Position numbers and translations under genes: made by a program. The notes below the pieces were generated by a model. The model did no database searches. It was not told the origin of the DNA and saw only the letters and a list, made by a program, of their open reading frames with translations. Below, in pieces: positions 21,944 through 33,521 of a stretch of DNA of 64,000 bases (positions are counted from its first letter, which is position 1; each line of letters starts with the position of its first letter). This DNA comes from Echinarachnius parma (lineage: Eukaryota; Echinodermata; Echinoidea; Clypeasteroida; Echinarachniidae), in assembly GCA_037951105.1 (NCBI GenBank), contig JBAMJV010000837.1, forward strand, positions 1 to 64,000, read 5' to 3'.

Positions 21944-24900
21944 ATGACGACAATGACGACGTCCGGCACTACGATGACCAATAAAGGCCTCTTGAGCGAC
22001 AACGTCTCAATACTTAACGACAACCATGATCACCGTGGCCTGGACTTGCATCATGATCCGTGGTCAGCCGTCGCGGTCATCGAGGGAATCACCATCGTGA
22101 TCATCTTTGTCGGCGCGTTCTTTGCAAACATGGTGGCGATGACGATGATTCTGCTGGACAAAAGATTGCGAAATAATCTCCATAACATCCTCATCCTCAA
22201 CCTGCTTGTGATGGACCTCGGTATAACGATCACGAGTATGACTCTCTCCATCTGGTCAATCTACGACCACGGCTCGCTCCTCACCCACAACGAAGTATTG
22301 TGTATGGTAAATAATCATAGTTTGCATTTATTAATTGTATCCCCCGAACCACTTCGGGGGATACTATGGATTTGGCCTCGTCGCGCCGCCGCGTCCGCCG
22401 CGTCCGCCGCGTCCGCCGCGTCCGCCGCGTCCGCCGCGTCCGCCGCGTCCGCCGCAGAGATTTTCTTGTGAACGCTCTACAGGTCCGAGTTCTTGTCCGA
22501 TCATTTTCTAATTTGGTATGAAGGTGTGGAGAGGATGAAGCCTATTGATTTTGGTGTGGGGCGGAGTCCTGGTTGCCATGGTAACCATGATATAAAGAAA
22601 TAGTTAAGATTACCTTGTGAACGCTCTACAGGTCCGAGTTTTTGTCCGATCATTTTTTAATTTGGTATGAAGGTGTATTAAGGAAAGAGGATGAAGCCTA
22701 TTGATTTTGGTGTGGGGCGGAGTCCTGGTTGCCATGGTAACCATGATATAAAGAAATAGTTAAGATTACCTTGTGAACGCTCTACAGGTCCGAGTTCTTG
22801 TCCGATCATTTTCTAATTTGGTATGAAGGTGTATTAAGGAAAGAGGATGAAGCCTATTGATTTTGGTGTGGGGCGGAGTCCTGGTTGCCATGGTAACCAT
22901 GATATAAAGAAATAGTTAAGATTACCTTGTGAACGCTCTACAGGTCCGAGTTCTTGTCCGATCATTTTCTAATTTGGTATGAAGGTGTATTAAGGAAAGA
23001 GGATGAAGCCTATTGATTTTGGTGTGGGGCGGAGCCCTGGTTGCCATGGTAACCATGATATAAAGAAATAGTTAAGATTACCTTGTGAACGCTCTACAGG
23101 TCCGAGTTCTTGTCCGATCATTTTCTAATTTGGTATGAAGGTGTATTAAGGAAAGAGGATGAAGCCTATTGATTTTGGTGTGGGGCGCGGTCCTGGTTGC
23201 CATGGTAACCATGATATAAATAAATAGTTAATATTACCTTGTGAACGCTCTACAGGTCCGAGTTCTTGTCTGATCATTTTCTAATTTGGTATGAAGGTGT
23301 CTTAAGGAAAGAGGATGAAGCCTTTAGATTTTGGTGTGGGGCGGAGTCCTGGTTGCCATGGTAACCATGATATAAAGAAATAGTTAAGATTACCTTGTGA
23401 ACGCTCTACAGGTCCGAGTTCTTGTCCGATCATTTTCTAATTTGGTATGAAGGTGTCTTAAGGAAAGAGGATGAAGCCTATTGATTTTGGTGTGGGGCGG
23501 AGTCCTGGTTGCCATGGTAACCATGATATAAAGAAATAGTTAAGATTACCTTGTGAACGCTCTACAGGTCCGAGTTCTTGTCCGATCATTTTCTAATTTG
23601 GTATGAAGGTGTATTAAGGAAAGAGGATGAAGCCTATTGATTTTGGTGTGGGGCGGAGCCCTGGTTGCCATGGTAACCATGATATAAAGAAATAGTTAAG
23701 ATTACCTTGTGAACGCTCTACAGGTCCGAGTTCTTGTCCGATCATTTTCTAATTTGGTATGAAGGTGTATTAAGGAAAGAGGATGAAGCCTATTGATTTT
23801 GGTGTGGGGCGCGGTCCTGGTTGCCATGGTAACCATGATATAAATAAATAGTTAATATTACCTTGTGAACGCTCTACAGGTCCGAGTTCTTGTCTGATCA
23901 TTTTCTAATTTGGTATGAAGGTGTCTTAAGGAAAGAGGATGAAGCCTTTAGATTTTGGTGTGGGGCGGAGTCCTGGTTGCCATGGTAACCATGATATAAA
24001 GAAATAGTTAAGATTACCTTGTGAACGCTCTACAGGTCCGAGTTCTTGTCCGATCATTTTCTAATTTGGTATGAAGGTGTCTTAAGGAAAGAGGATGAAG
24101 CCTATTGATTTTGGTGTGGGGCGGAGTCCTGGTTGCCATGGTAACCATGATATAAAGAAATAGTTAAGATTACCTTGTGAACGCTCTACAGGTCCGAGTT
24201 CTTGTCCGATCATTTTCTAATTTGGTATGAAGGTGTATTAAGGAAAGAGGATGAAGCCTTTTGATTTTGGTGTGGGGCGGAGTCCTGGTTGCCATGGTAA
24301 CCATGATATAAAGAAATAGTTAAGATTACCTTGTGAACGCTCTATAGATCCGAGTTCTTGTCTGATCATTTTCTAATTTGGTATGAAGGTGTATTAAGGA
24401 AAGAGGATGAAGCCTATTGATTTTGGTGTGGGGCGGAGTCCTGGTTGCCATGGTAACCATGATAACCATGATATAAAGAAATAGTTAAGATTACCATGTG
24501 AACGCTCTACAGGTCCGAGTTCTTGTCCGATCATTTTCTTATTTGGTATGAAGGTGTATTAAGGAAAGAGGATGAAGCCTATTGATTTTGGTGTGGGGCG
24601 GATTCATGGTTGCCATGGTAACCATGATATAAAGAAATAGTTAAGATTACCTTGTGACCGCTCTACAGGTCCGAGTTCTTGTCCGATTATTTTCTTATTT
24701 GGTATGAAGTAGGCTTGGGCGGTTCTGCCCCAGCTTGGAGTCGATTCTGATTCCATACCCATGTCTCGGTTCCGAGAAGAATCGGTTCTGAGATCGTATA
24801 GCGTAACACCTTGTTCAAAACCCTAAACAATGACGATTGGCTGCAATTGTTTTTAACTGCTGCATAATGTAAGAGCCTGTTACATATGCCAATATTAATG

Positions 24901-27900
24901 AGCTCCGCAAGTTAGCAAAGGCCTCGCCGCTGACGCGGCTCAGTCCAGCGATCACTGCTGTAAGCGCACATCGCCTTGTCTATTAATCAGACCCTGCTCG
25001 GAGGACAAACAGCGCGCGAGGCCTTGCCCAAAGGCTACTGCCAGCCTAGTAGAACAACGTACACCACCAAACTTGTTCAGTTCACAATATTACAACCCAC
25101 AAAAGTGCAATGCAATTGGTTCGGGGGATACATGTGCTCGGCTGCGCGACCCGCCGAGCGCGCAATTTCTAGTTAGATTTTTTTTTTTTTTTTTTCACCT
25201 TTCCAGGCATTTATTGATTTCACTTCAAGTTCCATACAGTTTAACAAATCATGTTTCAATAATTTTCTCTTTTACATCAATTTAGACATTACAAATATGT
25301 TTTTATCATAAATGGTAAATAATACATTTTTTTTTTCTTTATGCAAGTAATCATTTATTTGTATGCGAGCGTGAACTTCATTTAAGAATGTAAACCATAG
25401 TTTTGTGCTTCTTTCATCTTTTCCTGATTGATTTCTGATAACTATCATTTTATATATGCTCCAAAAAGCTATAGTTAAAATATCATTGATTTTGTCTTCT
25501 ACATTTATTTTCAGTAATGTGAATACATTCATTTCTACATTTACATTATAAACATATTTTACCATTTGCGTAAAGTTTCTAAAAAATATTTCATTCATTT
25601 TACATTCCAATAGAGCATGACATAAATCTTCTCGACAATGGCAAGTTTCACATGTATCACTATCGCTAAGTTTCCACAAAAATAATTTTCTTTTTACTGC
25701 GATCAAATTATAAATTACTTTAAAGTTAAATTGTCTTAATTTGTTCTCCTTAATGCACACAACATTTCTTTTATAAACATATTTCCAATCAACATAACAA
25801 TCTAATTTCTTTACCCAATATGATGGGCCTTCAATTGTGTTTCCATTTTTCGAAAGAAAAATATAAAATAATTTACTTGGTACTTTTTGAATAAGTCTTT
25901 CTTTTCCTCCAATCAAAACTGTTGGTATTTCTAAACATATTGGTTCTTTCACATTACTCATCCATACTTTGGGTATCGCTTTTTGTAATTTAAAATATTC
26001 AAACATTACAATTACTTTTGATTTCTTATTACGAACATTTTCTATTAATGTTGATGTTGTAATAAATCTATTATCAAAACAAACATTTTTCAAATAGCTT
26101 ATTCCACTTGAGTACCAGTTCTTAAAAAAGAAAGGTTTCTTTTCAAATACTACATATTTATTATACCATATAATCTGTTTATCTAAATCAACACTATTAT
26201 TTTCATTTTGTGTATTCATAATGACCCATGATTTCAGTATTTCTAAATAAAACGGTGGCAATTTGTTAACAAAGTATGTGTCTACCATGAATACATCAAT
26301 AGAACAATTCATAATTAACTTTAGCCCACCTAAAGATTGAAAATAATAATTTGACATCTCTTTCCAAAAGCCATCTGAACCATCTAATATTTTACCAAGC
26401 CATTTTAATCTGAAACTTATAATCAACTTTTCAATATCGATCATCTTAATACCACCTTCATGATAGTCTTTAATAATTGTTTCTCTTTTAACTTTGTCTA
26501 TTTTTGAATTCCAAACAAAATTATACAAAATTTGTTCTAATCGTTTTCTTACATGTTGTGGTACCGAACAATACATTATCAAATGAACAACTTGACTAAT
26601 GAACAATGTTTTTACAATAAGTACTCTACCAAAAAGTGTAAGGTTTCTTTTTTTCCAATTATCTACAATTCTTTGAATCTTTTGTAATTTTGTTTCCCAA
26701 TTCTTTTTTGCCACCAGTTCCAAATCAGTACTTATATGGACTCCTAAATATTTTACGCTACCTTCAGTCCATTGTAGTCCATATTCATGAAAATCCCATC
26801 TTTGTTGTATTGGGCCTAACCATTTCAATATTGTTTTATCTTTATTAATAAGGGGACCGGCTGCCTTTCCAAATGATTCTAGTTCTTTTATAATATATCT
26901 TAAAGATGATTTTTCCCGAAAAAATAACGATGTATCGTCTGCATATTGCAGCACTTTTAATTCTATTTTTTGTTATCACCATACAAAATACCTTTAATTT
27001 GTTCATTCTGTCTAATCTTTTCTAATTTATTAATTAGATATTTCGTGATAATTTGTTTAAACATGGTTAAGATCTTAAAATTACGTTTTTGGAAAGGACC
27101 TGATTATTACGCATTTAATTTGGTTGACATGCAGTCAGTATTGGCTTTATTGATCTTAACACGAACGATTTGATTTCTTAATACCTGTCAGTGTTCTACT
27201 TCATAGTTAAAGAAAATGAACTCAACTTGATAATAAAAAATCATGGACTTCGCCACTTTAATACAATTTTACCCGAATATGGGCCGGTTTTGCTAGTAAA
27301 TTATGTCGTAAATTAAATGAATTTGGACTAATGTAGCATGAGCTTGCCCAAATATGACATGCGTTTACCCGAATATTACATGACATTGCCCGAATATGAC
27401 ATGCTTTTGTCCAAATGTGTAGGTGCTTTTTACCAAAATATGGCCGTTTTAAAAACACTACGCCTGTGATAATAATTCAAAAATAGAACAGATTTCGATT
27501 ATGACGTCACAAAGACCATGATTTCCATATCAAGGGAAATTAATACTTTTTTTATTTTGCTCATGGTAAAAATTGTTTGTTTGTTTGTTTGTTTATTTCC
27601 GAAATCACAACAATAAATACAGCAATGAAGTGCAACAGGGGAAGACCCAATTCAGCAGAATAAAAAAAACAAAACCGCTGTTCTTCCTTGGGGTCCCACA
27701 ATTAGATATAGTATATACAATTAAACGTCTATATACAATGATTGCAACATAGAGAAATTATAATTTCATAAATTATTCCATATTATGTACACTAAATTAA
27801 AATTGGTGACAAATATTATATAAACACTTCCAATTGAGAACAAATAATTCCAACGCCATTTGAACAATTCCATAAGAGTTAAGGAAAGAGAGAGAAAAGA

Positions 27901-30900
27901 GTAAAACAGGGAACTGCAAATATTTACAATTTTATGGAATATATTCATCTAAAAATGTTTGAAATGATCTCAAGCTCGTAGCATTACGAATTGCAATTGG
28001 TAATTGGTTATACACTGTAATTCCTCTGTAGAAGAACGTTCTTTTACAACAGTTTGACCTAGGCTTAGGCAAATTCATAACTTGACTCGAACGTAATTCA
28101 TAATTGGTACTTCTCAATGAAATATTATCGAGCATATAATTAGGAGTTAAATGTTGTAACACTTTATACATCATTATGTACAAGTGTTTCTTATAACGTT
28201 TGTCCAGAAAATCCCATACCAGAGTATCATGAACATGTTGTGTAGATATATGAGAATACGGATTAATTCTCATTATGATTCGACCCGCTCTATTTTGTAA
28301 TTTTTGCAATAACAAAAGAGAAGATTTTGAAGCAGATTGCCAAACCAAGTCTCCATAATCAAAATGAGGAAGTATAACAGATTTATAAATGATATTCAGG
28401 TTAGATTCATTTATAGTATAACGTAATCTACCAAGAAAGCTTACAAGTCTACCAATTTTCTGACACATATTTTCAATATGCATATCCCACTTCAACTCTC
28501 TATCGATGTGAATTCCAAGATATTTTGTGCTTTTAACTTGTTCAATGCATTTATCTCTAATTTTTATATCAATTTCGTTACACTTTGATAACATATATCT
28601 TGTTCCAAAAAGCATACAAACAGTTTTAGTGTAATTTATAAACAAATTATTTGTACGCATCCAATCATCTAACTTTAGCATTTCACTATTAAGAACAGAC
28701 TGAACCTCTTTAGCATCTCCATGGGAGAAATATATAACAGTATCGTCAGCATATAGGTGAACTGAAGATCGCTTGAATATATCAGGTAGATCATTAATGA
28801 ATATGGTAAACAATAAAGGACCTAAAATTGAGCCCTGTGGCACACCATGAGATAAACTTCTTTCATTAGAGGTAGCATTATTTACTACAGTTACTATTCT
28901 TCTCTCAGATAAGTAACTCTCGAACCAATTTAAGGCTGTGCCTGTTACACCAATACTCGATAATTTCTTAAGGAGCAATGCGTGATCAACCATATCAAAA
29001 GCTTTACGCAAATCTACAAAAATTGTTCCCGTATACACACCTTTGTCCATTGCCATTAACCATTCATCGGTTACTTTAACCAAAGCAGTTACAGTAGAAT
29101 GCTTTGCTCGAAATCCAGACTGCACAGGTACAAGAATATTATATGTCTGAAGGTGATGTAACAATTGTAATTGTATAACTCGTTCGAGAACTTTTGTAAT
29201 GCATGGCAATAACGAAATTGGTCTGTAGTTATCCGGATTCGATTTGACACCCTTTTTATGAATTGGTATCACCTTTGCAATTTTCCATGCTCTAGGTACT
29301 TTGCCATGCACGATTGATTTATTTATCAAATGCGTTATAGATTTCAGCAAAATATCAGCACAAGTTTTGAGAATGAGTATACATATCCCATCAACTCCAA
29401 CTTAAACTTTGATTCTACCTAGACATAGCCAAATAACGTAACATATGATATCTTTGTTGTCGGGAACATCTTAAAATGTTCCCTAGCCCTAGGAATTTGA
29501 AATTCAATTTCGTGAAGATATGAGTCCCAAGACTATGTCTTGGGACTTACAATCTCTCTTACTTCAAATACATCATCGGAAAGAAACATTCTGTGATGTC
29601 TCATCCACCACGTCCAGAGATAAGGAACTGCAGGGGGATACTAATATGTTATCTATGGTCTTTTAGGAGAACTCTCTGAGATGTACTATGAATCTATACA
29701 AATGACAAGAAATAAGAATCGTTCGTCACGTTGTTTTTAAGTCTCTTCTCCCTATTGTATTCCTACAGATAAATGGACTCGCTGGAGCTCTGTTCATTTT
29801 TGGTAACTTCATGACCATTCTGGCCATCTCTCTGGACCGCTACCTCACCGTGTGCTGGTCAACCCGCTTCCCTCCGACCAAGCGCCGCACCATCGTTCTC
29901 GTTGTCTTCTGCTGGGCTCTCCCGATTATCGACGTTATTCCTCCAGCCTTAAAGATCGTATCTGAATACAGGTACGATTCGAATGCTCACCACTGCATCC
30001 CGGTCTGGGATGAATGTTTCTACTTTACCATCTTTTTCATCACCGTCTTCGGCATAACCATCCCCTTGATGGCCTTCTGCTACGTCAGCGTCATGTTGAC
30101 GATCCGTCGCCAGGAGCTTAAGATGAAGTCCCATCAAGTTGCACTAGGAGGAAAGAAGTCCTGCGCGCTCAACGCTGGAACGACATCAGATAGTAGCGTT
30201 GACAACATTTCAATGGACACCATAAGTATCAGCCGAACAGTGAACTTGACCGATGACCAATCAAACGTCCAGAGTGTTGGGGAATCCGATATGCACAGCA
30301 CCGGTGTAGAGACTGGCCCCGTCAAAACCATTTCCGGAGCAACCGGAGATGATGTGTCAGATGATGCGAGTTACCAACCTTCTAGGTCACGTGATGCTGC
30401 ACACGCCGTGATTGGACTACGCGCTGGACAGACGGCCGATGGCCCTGCGAAGACGGCAAAGTCCATTTGGAAAAAGAAGAAGAGTGCGAAGAATGTTCTG
30501 GCAAGTCTCAACAAACTTAGCGTGGACAAACAGATTGCCATGACAGGTAAATTAGAACCAAATTAATACCTTAAGTATTAGATCATATTGAGTGTAATAA
30601 AGCAGCCATTAAGAATGTGAGAAAGTTATTTTTTGTTATAAAACGGCTTCGGCTCCGCATTGGCTAATTCCGATCACGTGGGCATTGATTACTTTTCACC
30701 AACTGCTCAACTGTGCTGAAACTTCGCAACCGTCGTGCCGATAGTGCGCAACCATCGTGCTGGGCCACAATACTTGTTTACATACTAGTACTAGTAGTTT
30801 GTTTCTTTCTACCAAAGAAAACAACTCGCGAAGTGATTGGGAAAAGGGGGGGAAAGGATGCAAAATGCCTTGTTTGTGAACTGCATATAAAGTTGTTAAT

Positions 30901-31651
30901 AAATATTGGCCGTTTCGTAAATTATATGGTATGTGGTTTGAAATTGGTAAGTTTCGGACTGGAAATGCATAAAAGCCTTTCATAATTCTCACTTTTACGG
31001 GTAATTTTTCGCCGATTTCACATCGGACATTCGGACTTCATTGGATCTGATGAGCTGCAGAGTCAAATTCAGTCAGCGCGTGCAGTAATGATGATGAATG
31101 ATGTGCATTCAAAATAAATATCCACTCTAAAGAGTAGTTTGTAGAATTCAGGTTATCATAGCAAGTCTGTTTCAAATAATCCAGCGATCATAAACAATTC
31201 CATGGTTGAGCTCGTTTTATAAAACAGATAATACACGTTCTTAATTATCGTGTGTCAGTGTAAATGCACTCTAGAACGTGTATTATATGCATATTATCAA
31301 ATGTGTACGTCAGGCGATCAACTTTTATCCAGATCACTGGTTAGGCATACATGTCTATGCGATGAACGCACTGGTCGTGGTATACATTGTTCGTATGATA
31401 TAATTCAATTTTGTGTTTGTTCTTCTTGCTCAGGTATCCTGTTGGTCTTGACTACGTTGGTCTGTTGGGTACCATGCTTCATCATCCAATCCTGCTTTAT
31501 TACCACCAACCCTCCCCACTGGGTGGGCGTGTTCGGTATGTGGCTAGGGTACACCAACTCCCTACTCGACCCACTCATCTATGCCTTCATGAATAGTCGC
31601 CTGCGCGCCAGGTACCGTTCTCTGATTGGCTGCCGGGACTGTGCCCGGTAA
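21944..31651 (+). CDS. Receptor copy D: orphan class A GPCR with a 7.5-kb repeat-filled intron
   Basis: A 452-aa receptor from exons 21944-22306, 29769-30546 and 31434-31651. Landmarks: glycosylation site Asn20-Val-Ser, N1.50 = Asn62, D2.50 = Asp91, TM3 Cys120, DRY 144-146, then CWVP in TM6 and DPLIY in TM7. Exon 1 ends in Met (ATG before GTAAAT) where other copies have Thr. TM6-TM7 is slightly divergent (CWVPCFIIQS, WVGVFGMWLGY). Intron 1 (22307-29768) has collected a 9-bp minisatellite, the 156-bp satellite, an L1-type LINE and a CR1-type LINE, all outside the splice signals. Intron 2 holds an interspersed repeat. All reading frames are open, so the gene looks functional if the long intron is spliced. 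Ligand unknown. Confidence 0.88.
22338..22464. repeat. Hairpin and 9-bp GC minisatellite at the start of the intron insertion
   Basis: TATCCCCCGAA ... TTCGGGGGATA forms a short stem at 22340-22366. It is followed by about eight copies of CGCCGCGTC (22381-22455). Read through from exon 1, this would add an (Ala-Ala-Ser)n tail, but the normal donor precedes it. Confidence 0.85.
22465..24708. repeat. 156-bp satellite, 14 units, each with an RFX X-box
   Basis: Units start at 22465, 22614, 22770 and then every 156 bp to 24330; the next begins at 24495 after a 9-bp internal duplication, and a partial unit starts at 24651. Every full unit contains GGTTGCCATGGTAACC, a near-perfect palindrome that fits the RFX X-box consensus GTNRCC(0-3N)RGYAAC. 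A higher-order repeat is visible: four units (624 bp, 22926-23549) are repeated at 23550-24173 with the same marker variants. Confidence 0.95.
24709..25177. other. Unclassified insertion text in intron 1 of D
   Basis: Begins with 'taggcttgggcggttctg' and contains GC-richer parts than the intron around it. It may be a DNA transposon remnant; no ends or domains could be paired. Confidence 0.3.
25178..26990 (-). mobile_element. 5'-truncated L1/Tx1-type LINE with poly(A) tail
   Basis: The minus strand carries an open frame of 560 codons (25272-26954) starting in the reverse transcriptase at LQYADDTSLFF (YADD active site) and running through the thumb (WLGPIQQRWDF, YLGVHISTDLEL, NLTLFGRVLIVKTL) to a C-terminal region with a CxxC-like cluster (CETCHCREDLCHALLEC). 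This is the typical layout of Tx1/L1-like elements. The endonuclease and first half of the RT are missing (5' truncation). The tail is the 18-base T run at 25178-25195 on the + strand. The long open frame suggests a fairly recent insertion. Confidence 0.85.
27020..27560 (+). other. Intron 1 of D resumes (family intron text)
   Basis: From 'tttattaattagatatttc' on, the text matches the first part of intron 1 in copy C (15165-15300), including 'catgcagtcagtattggct'. This marks 22330-27020 as one block of inserted DNA. Confidence 0.65.
27568..29400 (-). mobile_element. CR1/Jockey-type LINE, 5'-truncated, reverse transcriptase part
   Basis: The minus-strand frame 27932-29400 encodes an RT from about domain 0 to the C-terminus: IPIHKKG, YRPISLLPCITKVLE, QSGFRAKHSTVTAL, FVDLRKAFDMVDH, HGVPQGSILGPLLF, LYADDTVIYF, then the thumb and tail also seen at 5115-5685. 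The active-site YADD is intact. The endonuclease is missing because of 5' truncation at about 29400. The 3' UTR ends in a (GTTT)n run at 27568-27591, i.e. an AAAC tail in sense, as in many CR1-like LINEs. It lies antisense in intron 1 of D. Confidence 0.9.
30640..31290. repeat. Interspersed repeat, copy 2, in intron 2 of D
   Basis: Matches 3640-4430, best at 30905-31240. It starts with 'aaaacggcttcggctccgca' and ends near 'gtgtattat'. No coding capacity. Confidence 0.55.
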
Positions 31652-31748
31652 AATACCGATATCTGATTGGATATCCATATACCCAATCGCCGTCGGCCCG
31701 CCCCAATGGCTGGGCGTGGTCAGAATGTGACTAGGATACACTAGATAG
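31652..31748 (+). other. 3' flank of copy D with degenerate TM7-like text
   Basis: 'gccccaatggctgggcgtgg' and 'agaatgtgactaggatacac' (31699-31742) mirror exon 3 text coding HWLGVVSMWLGYT, with changes that close the frame. Confidence 0.65.
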
Positions 31749-31749
31749 T

Positions 31750-31923
31750 TTAAGCAAATAATTACCGTTGGTGAAGGTTATGGGACAAACTCTCACTTCC
31801 GAGGCGATCTGGATGTAGCTATCTTTCCGAAGTGAAGCTGAGGAAAGATAGCGTATACATTCAGATCGCCGAGGAAGTGATAGTTTGCCATCGCCTGAAA
31901 CCAAAATGTGATTATTTGCTTTA
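31750..31923. mobile_element. Foldback MITE with TTAAGCAAATAAT ends
   Basis: A hairpin of about 170 bp: AAGCAAATAAT...CAAACTCTCACTTCC...GATCTGGATG is mirrored by its complement up to ATTATTTGCTT. It sits 100 bp after the stop of D and separates the rest of the family's 3' flank (from about 32600). Confidence 0.75.
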
Positions 31924-32208
31924 TATTCCACATCGGAAATATTTTACTGGTAGGGTCTACGAGCAAGACAATCTAACTGTTTTTAGTGTTAGGCCTAGTT
32001 CTAGTTTTGGTTTGATCTACTTACCAACAATGCTATTCCAATTAACTCCATGAAAATTCCCATAGGCTAGCACTTAGCAGGTCTAAAAGTCGCTTTGTAT
32101 TTCTGCTTTCGCTGTCCAGCAGAAAACTGTCTAATTCCGCTTCATTTAGGAGCTCAAATGAGCTCATTTTATAGAGCAACATGTCATCAATTAACAGCTA
32201 GCTAACGG

Positions 32209-32356
32209 TGTACGACACCGGCGCCGATTCCATCCGAAAACACAATGCATTGGGGGGGGGGGGGGGGGGGGGCAGAGCATTGTTCACAAACGATGCCCCC
32301 CCCCCCCCCCCCCCCAATGCATTGTATTTTCGGATGGAATCGGCGCTGGTGGTGTA
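32209..32356. repeat. Hairpin with 21-G and 20-C tracts
   Basis: Arms GATTCCATCCGAAAA-CACAATGCATT plus G21 (32252-32272), a 23-bp loop, then C20 (32296-32315) and the complement. It could form a cruciform or G-quadruplex. It may be a foldback element that gained mononucleotide runs. Confidence 0.9.
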
Positions 32357-32369
32357 CGTACAGTGCATG

Positions 32370-32620
32370 CAGTAAACGTATACGCAACGTATACAATTAA
32401 ATTTGTAATTCGCGCCACATCACCGCGGTGGCCGTGGTCGACTGCTGCGCAGTGCAACGCACTTTCACCGAATATAGTACAGAGTGCAACCAAGATAGTA
32501 CACAGTGTAACGAACTTTTCTTCTCCCATCAATGATGGGCGTAACTATGTTTCATCACGTGATTAACTTTTGACCAATCGTAGTGCAAGATTCTTCGTAT
32601 GTGGAACATTATAATTGTCA
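32370..32620. repeat. Interspersed repeat, second copy of 20570-20760
   Basis: Opposite orientation to the copy behind gene C; shared text includes 'cttctcccatcaatgatggg' and 'taacttttgaccaatcgtag'. No coding capacity. Confidence 0.65.
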
Positions 32621-32943
32621 TTATTATAAACATCTCTCGGGTGATATTTTGCTGGCCTGCCGGGAGTGTTGTATGTAGTTTGTCTTATGACCACACCTTG
32701 GACCAATTCTTTAAAACTGAACTATTCTTTGATTGGCTGTCGCAATGATTTTGCGCAATACCGTGTACGCTTATTGGTCGGATATTCTGGGCGAAGTGAC
32801 AAGGAGAATAACATCAGCTAAACAGCTGCTAGCTTGGGTTTATCTCATTAGAATAGTATATAGCCATCTCAATTCTTATACCGCCACACCGGCAAGATCA
32901 AACCCAAACAGACACCAAACGTCGGGGTCGTCATGGATGTAGC

Positions 32944-33160
32944 CCAGTTTGGATTGTGGGGATTTGTGTTATCCTTGATCAACTCTTTCCCGCTAGATGG
33001 CGACAAACCCCACTAATCAGTATTACCCCAAATAGGCTGCCACCCCACAGCAACTTGGGGTAGCAGCCAACTCGGGGGTAAGATCAGGTTAGTGGGGTTG
33101 ACGCCATCTAGCGAGCAAGAGCGTACAGGGATAGAATAAATTCCCCACAGTTCAAACTGG
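32944..33160. mobile_element. MITE with CCAGTTTGGATTGTGGGG ends
   Basis: Inverted ends with further inverted blocks inside (CGCTAGATGGCG and TGACGCCATCTAGCG, ACCCCACTAA and TTAGTGGGGT). About 217 bp, no coding capacity. Confidence 0.7.
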
Positions 33161-33233
33161 ACTATCCCGGGTGAAGATATCGTTTTTGTGTCGGCGGAAA
33201 GTACGTACGGTCTTGCGTATGTCTGTATAGCAC

Positions 33234-33487
33234 TTGTCACATATCACCGGATAGCGTTAACGGACGCCCGACCCAGAGCACAAATTGTAATCCGTTTGTC
33301 TCCGTTCGTATGCGCTTGTTTCCCGTTTCTTGTTCGGCGAATGTGTTCCTCGTCAGGATGTTTATTATTTTATCCAGCAGAAAGTTTTGTGAATCCAGCA
33401 ATGGAAATTTTCGCCACCGGATAATTTGATTTCGCAAATTTTCTTTTCGTCGGGCATCCGTTTACGCTATCCGTTGATATGTGACAA
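33234..33487. mobile_element. MITE with TTGTCACATATCACCGGATA ends
   Basis: Inverted ends of about 39 bp reach to 'cggacgcccgac' on the left and its mirror on the right. The 3-bp CAC flanks both sides (33231-33233 and 33488-33490). About 254 bp. Confidence 0.75.
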
Positions 33488-33521
33488 CACCCTATTCCGC
33501 GTCCAACGGATACATTCGGCG

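Noticed and set aside
22306-22471. Alternative receptor D ending in an (Ala-Ala-Ser)n tail
   Set aside because: A normal GTAAAT donor precedes it and aligns with the donors of the other copies; the tail is a GC minisatellite.
22465-24708. CRISPR-like array
   Set aside because: Units are directly joined without unique spacers and the DNA is clearly animal; it is a satellite.
32202-32566. Frames with poly-Gly or poly-Pro
   Set aside because: They come from the G and C tracts of a hairpin.
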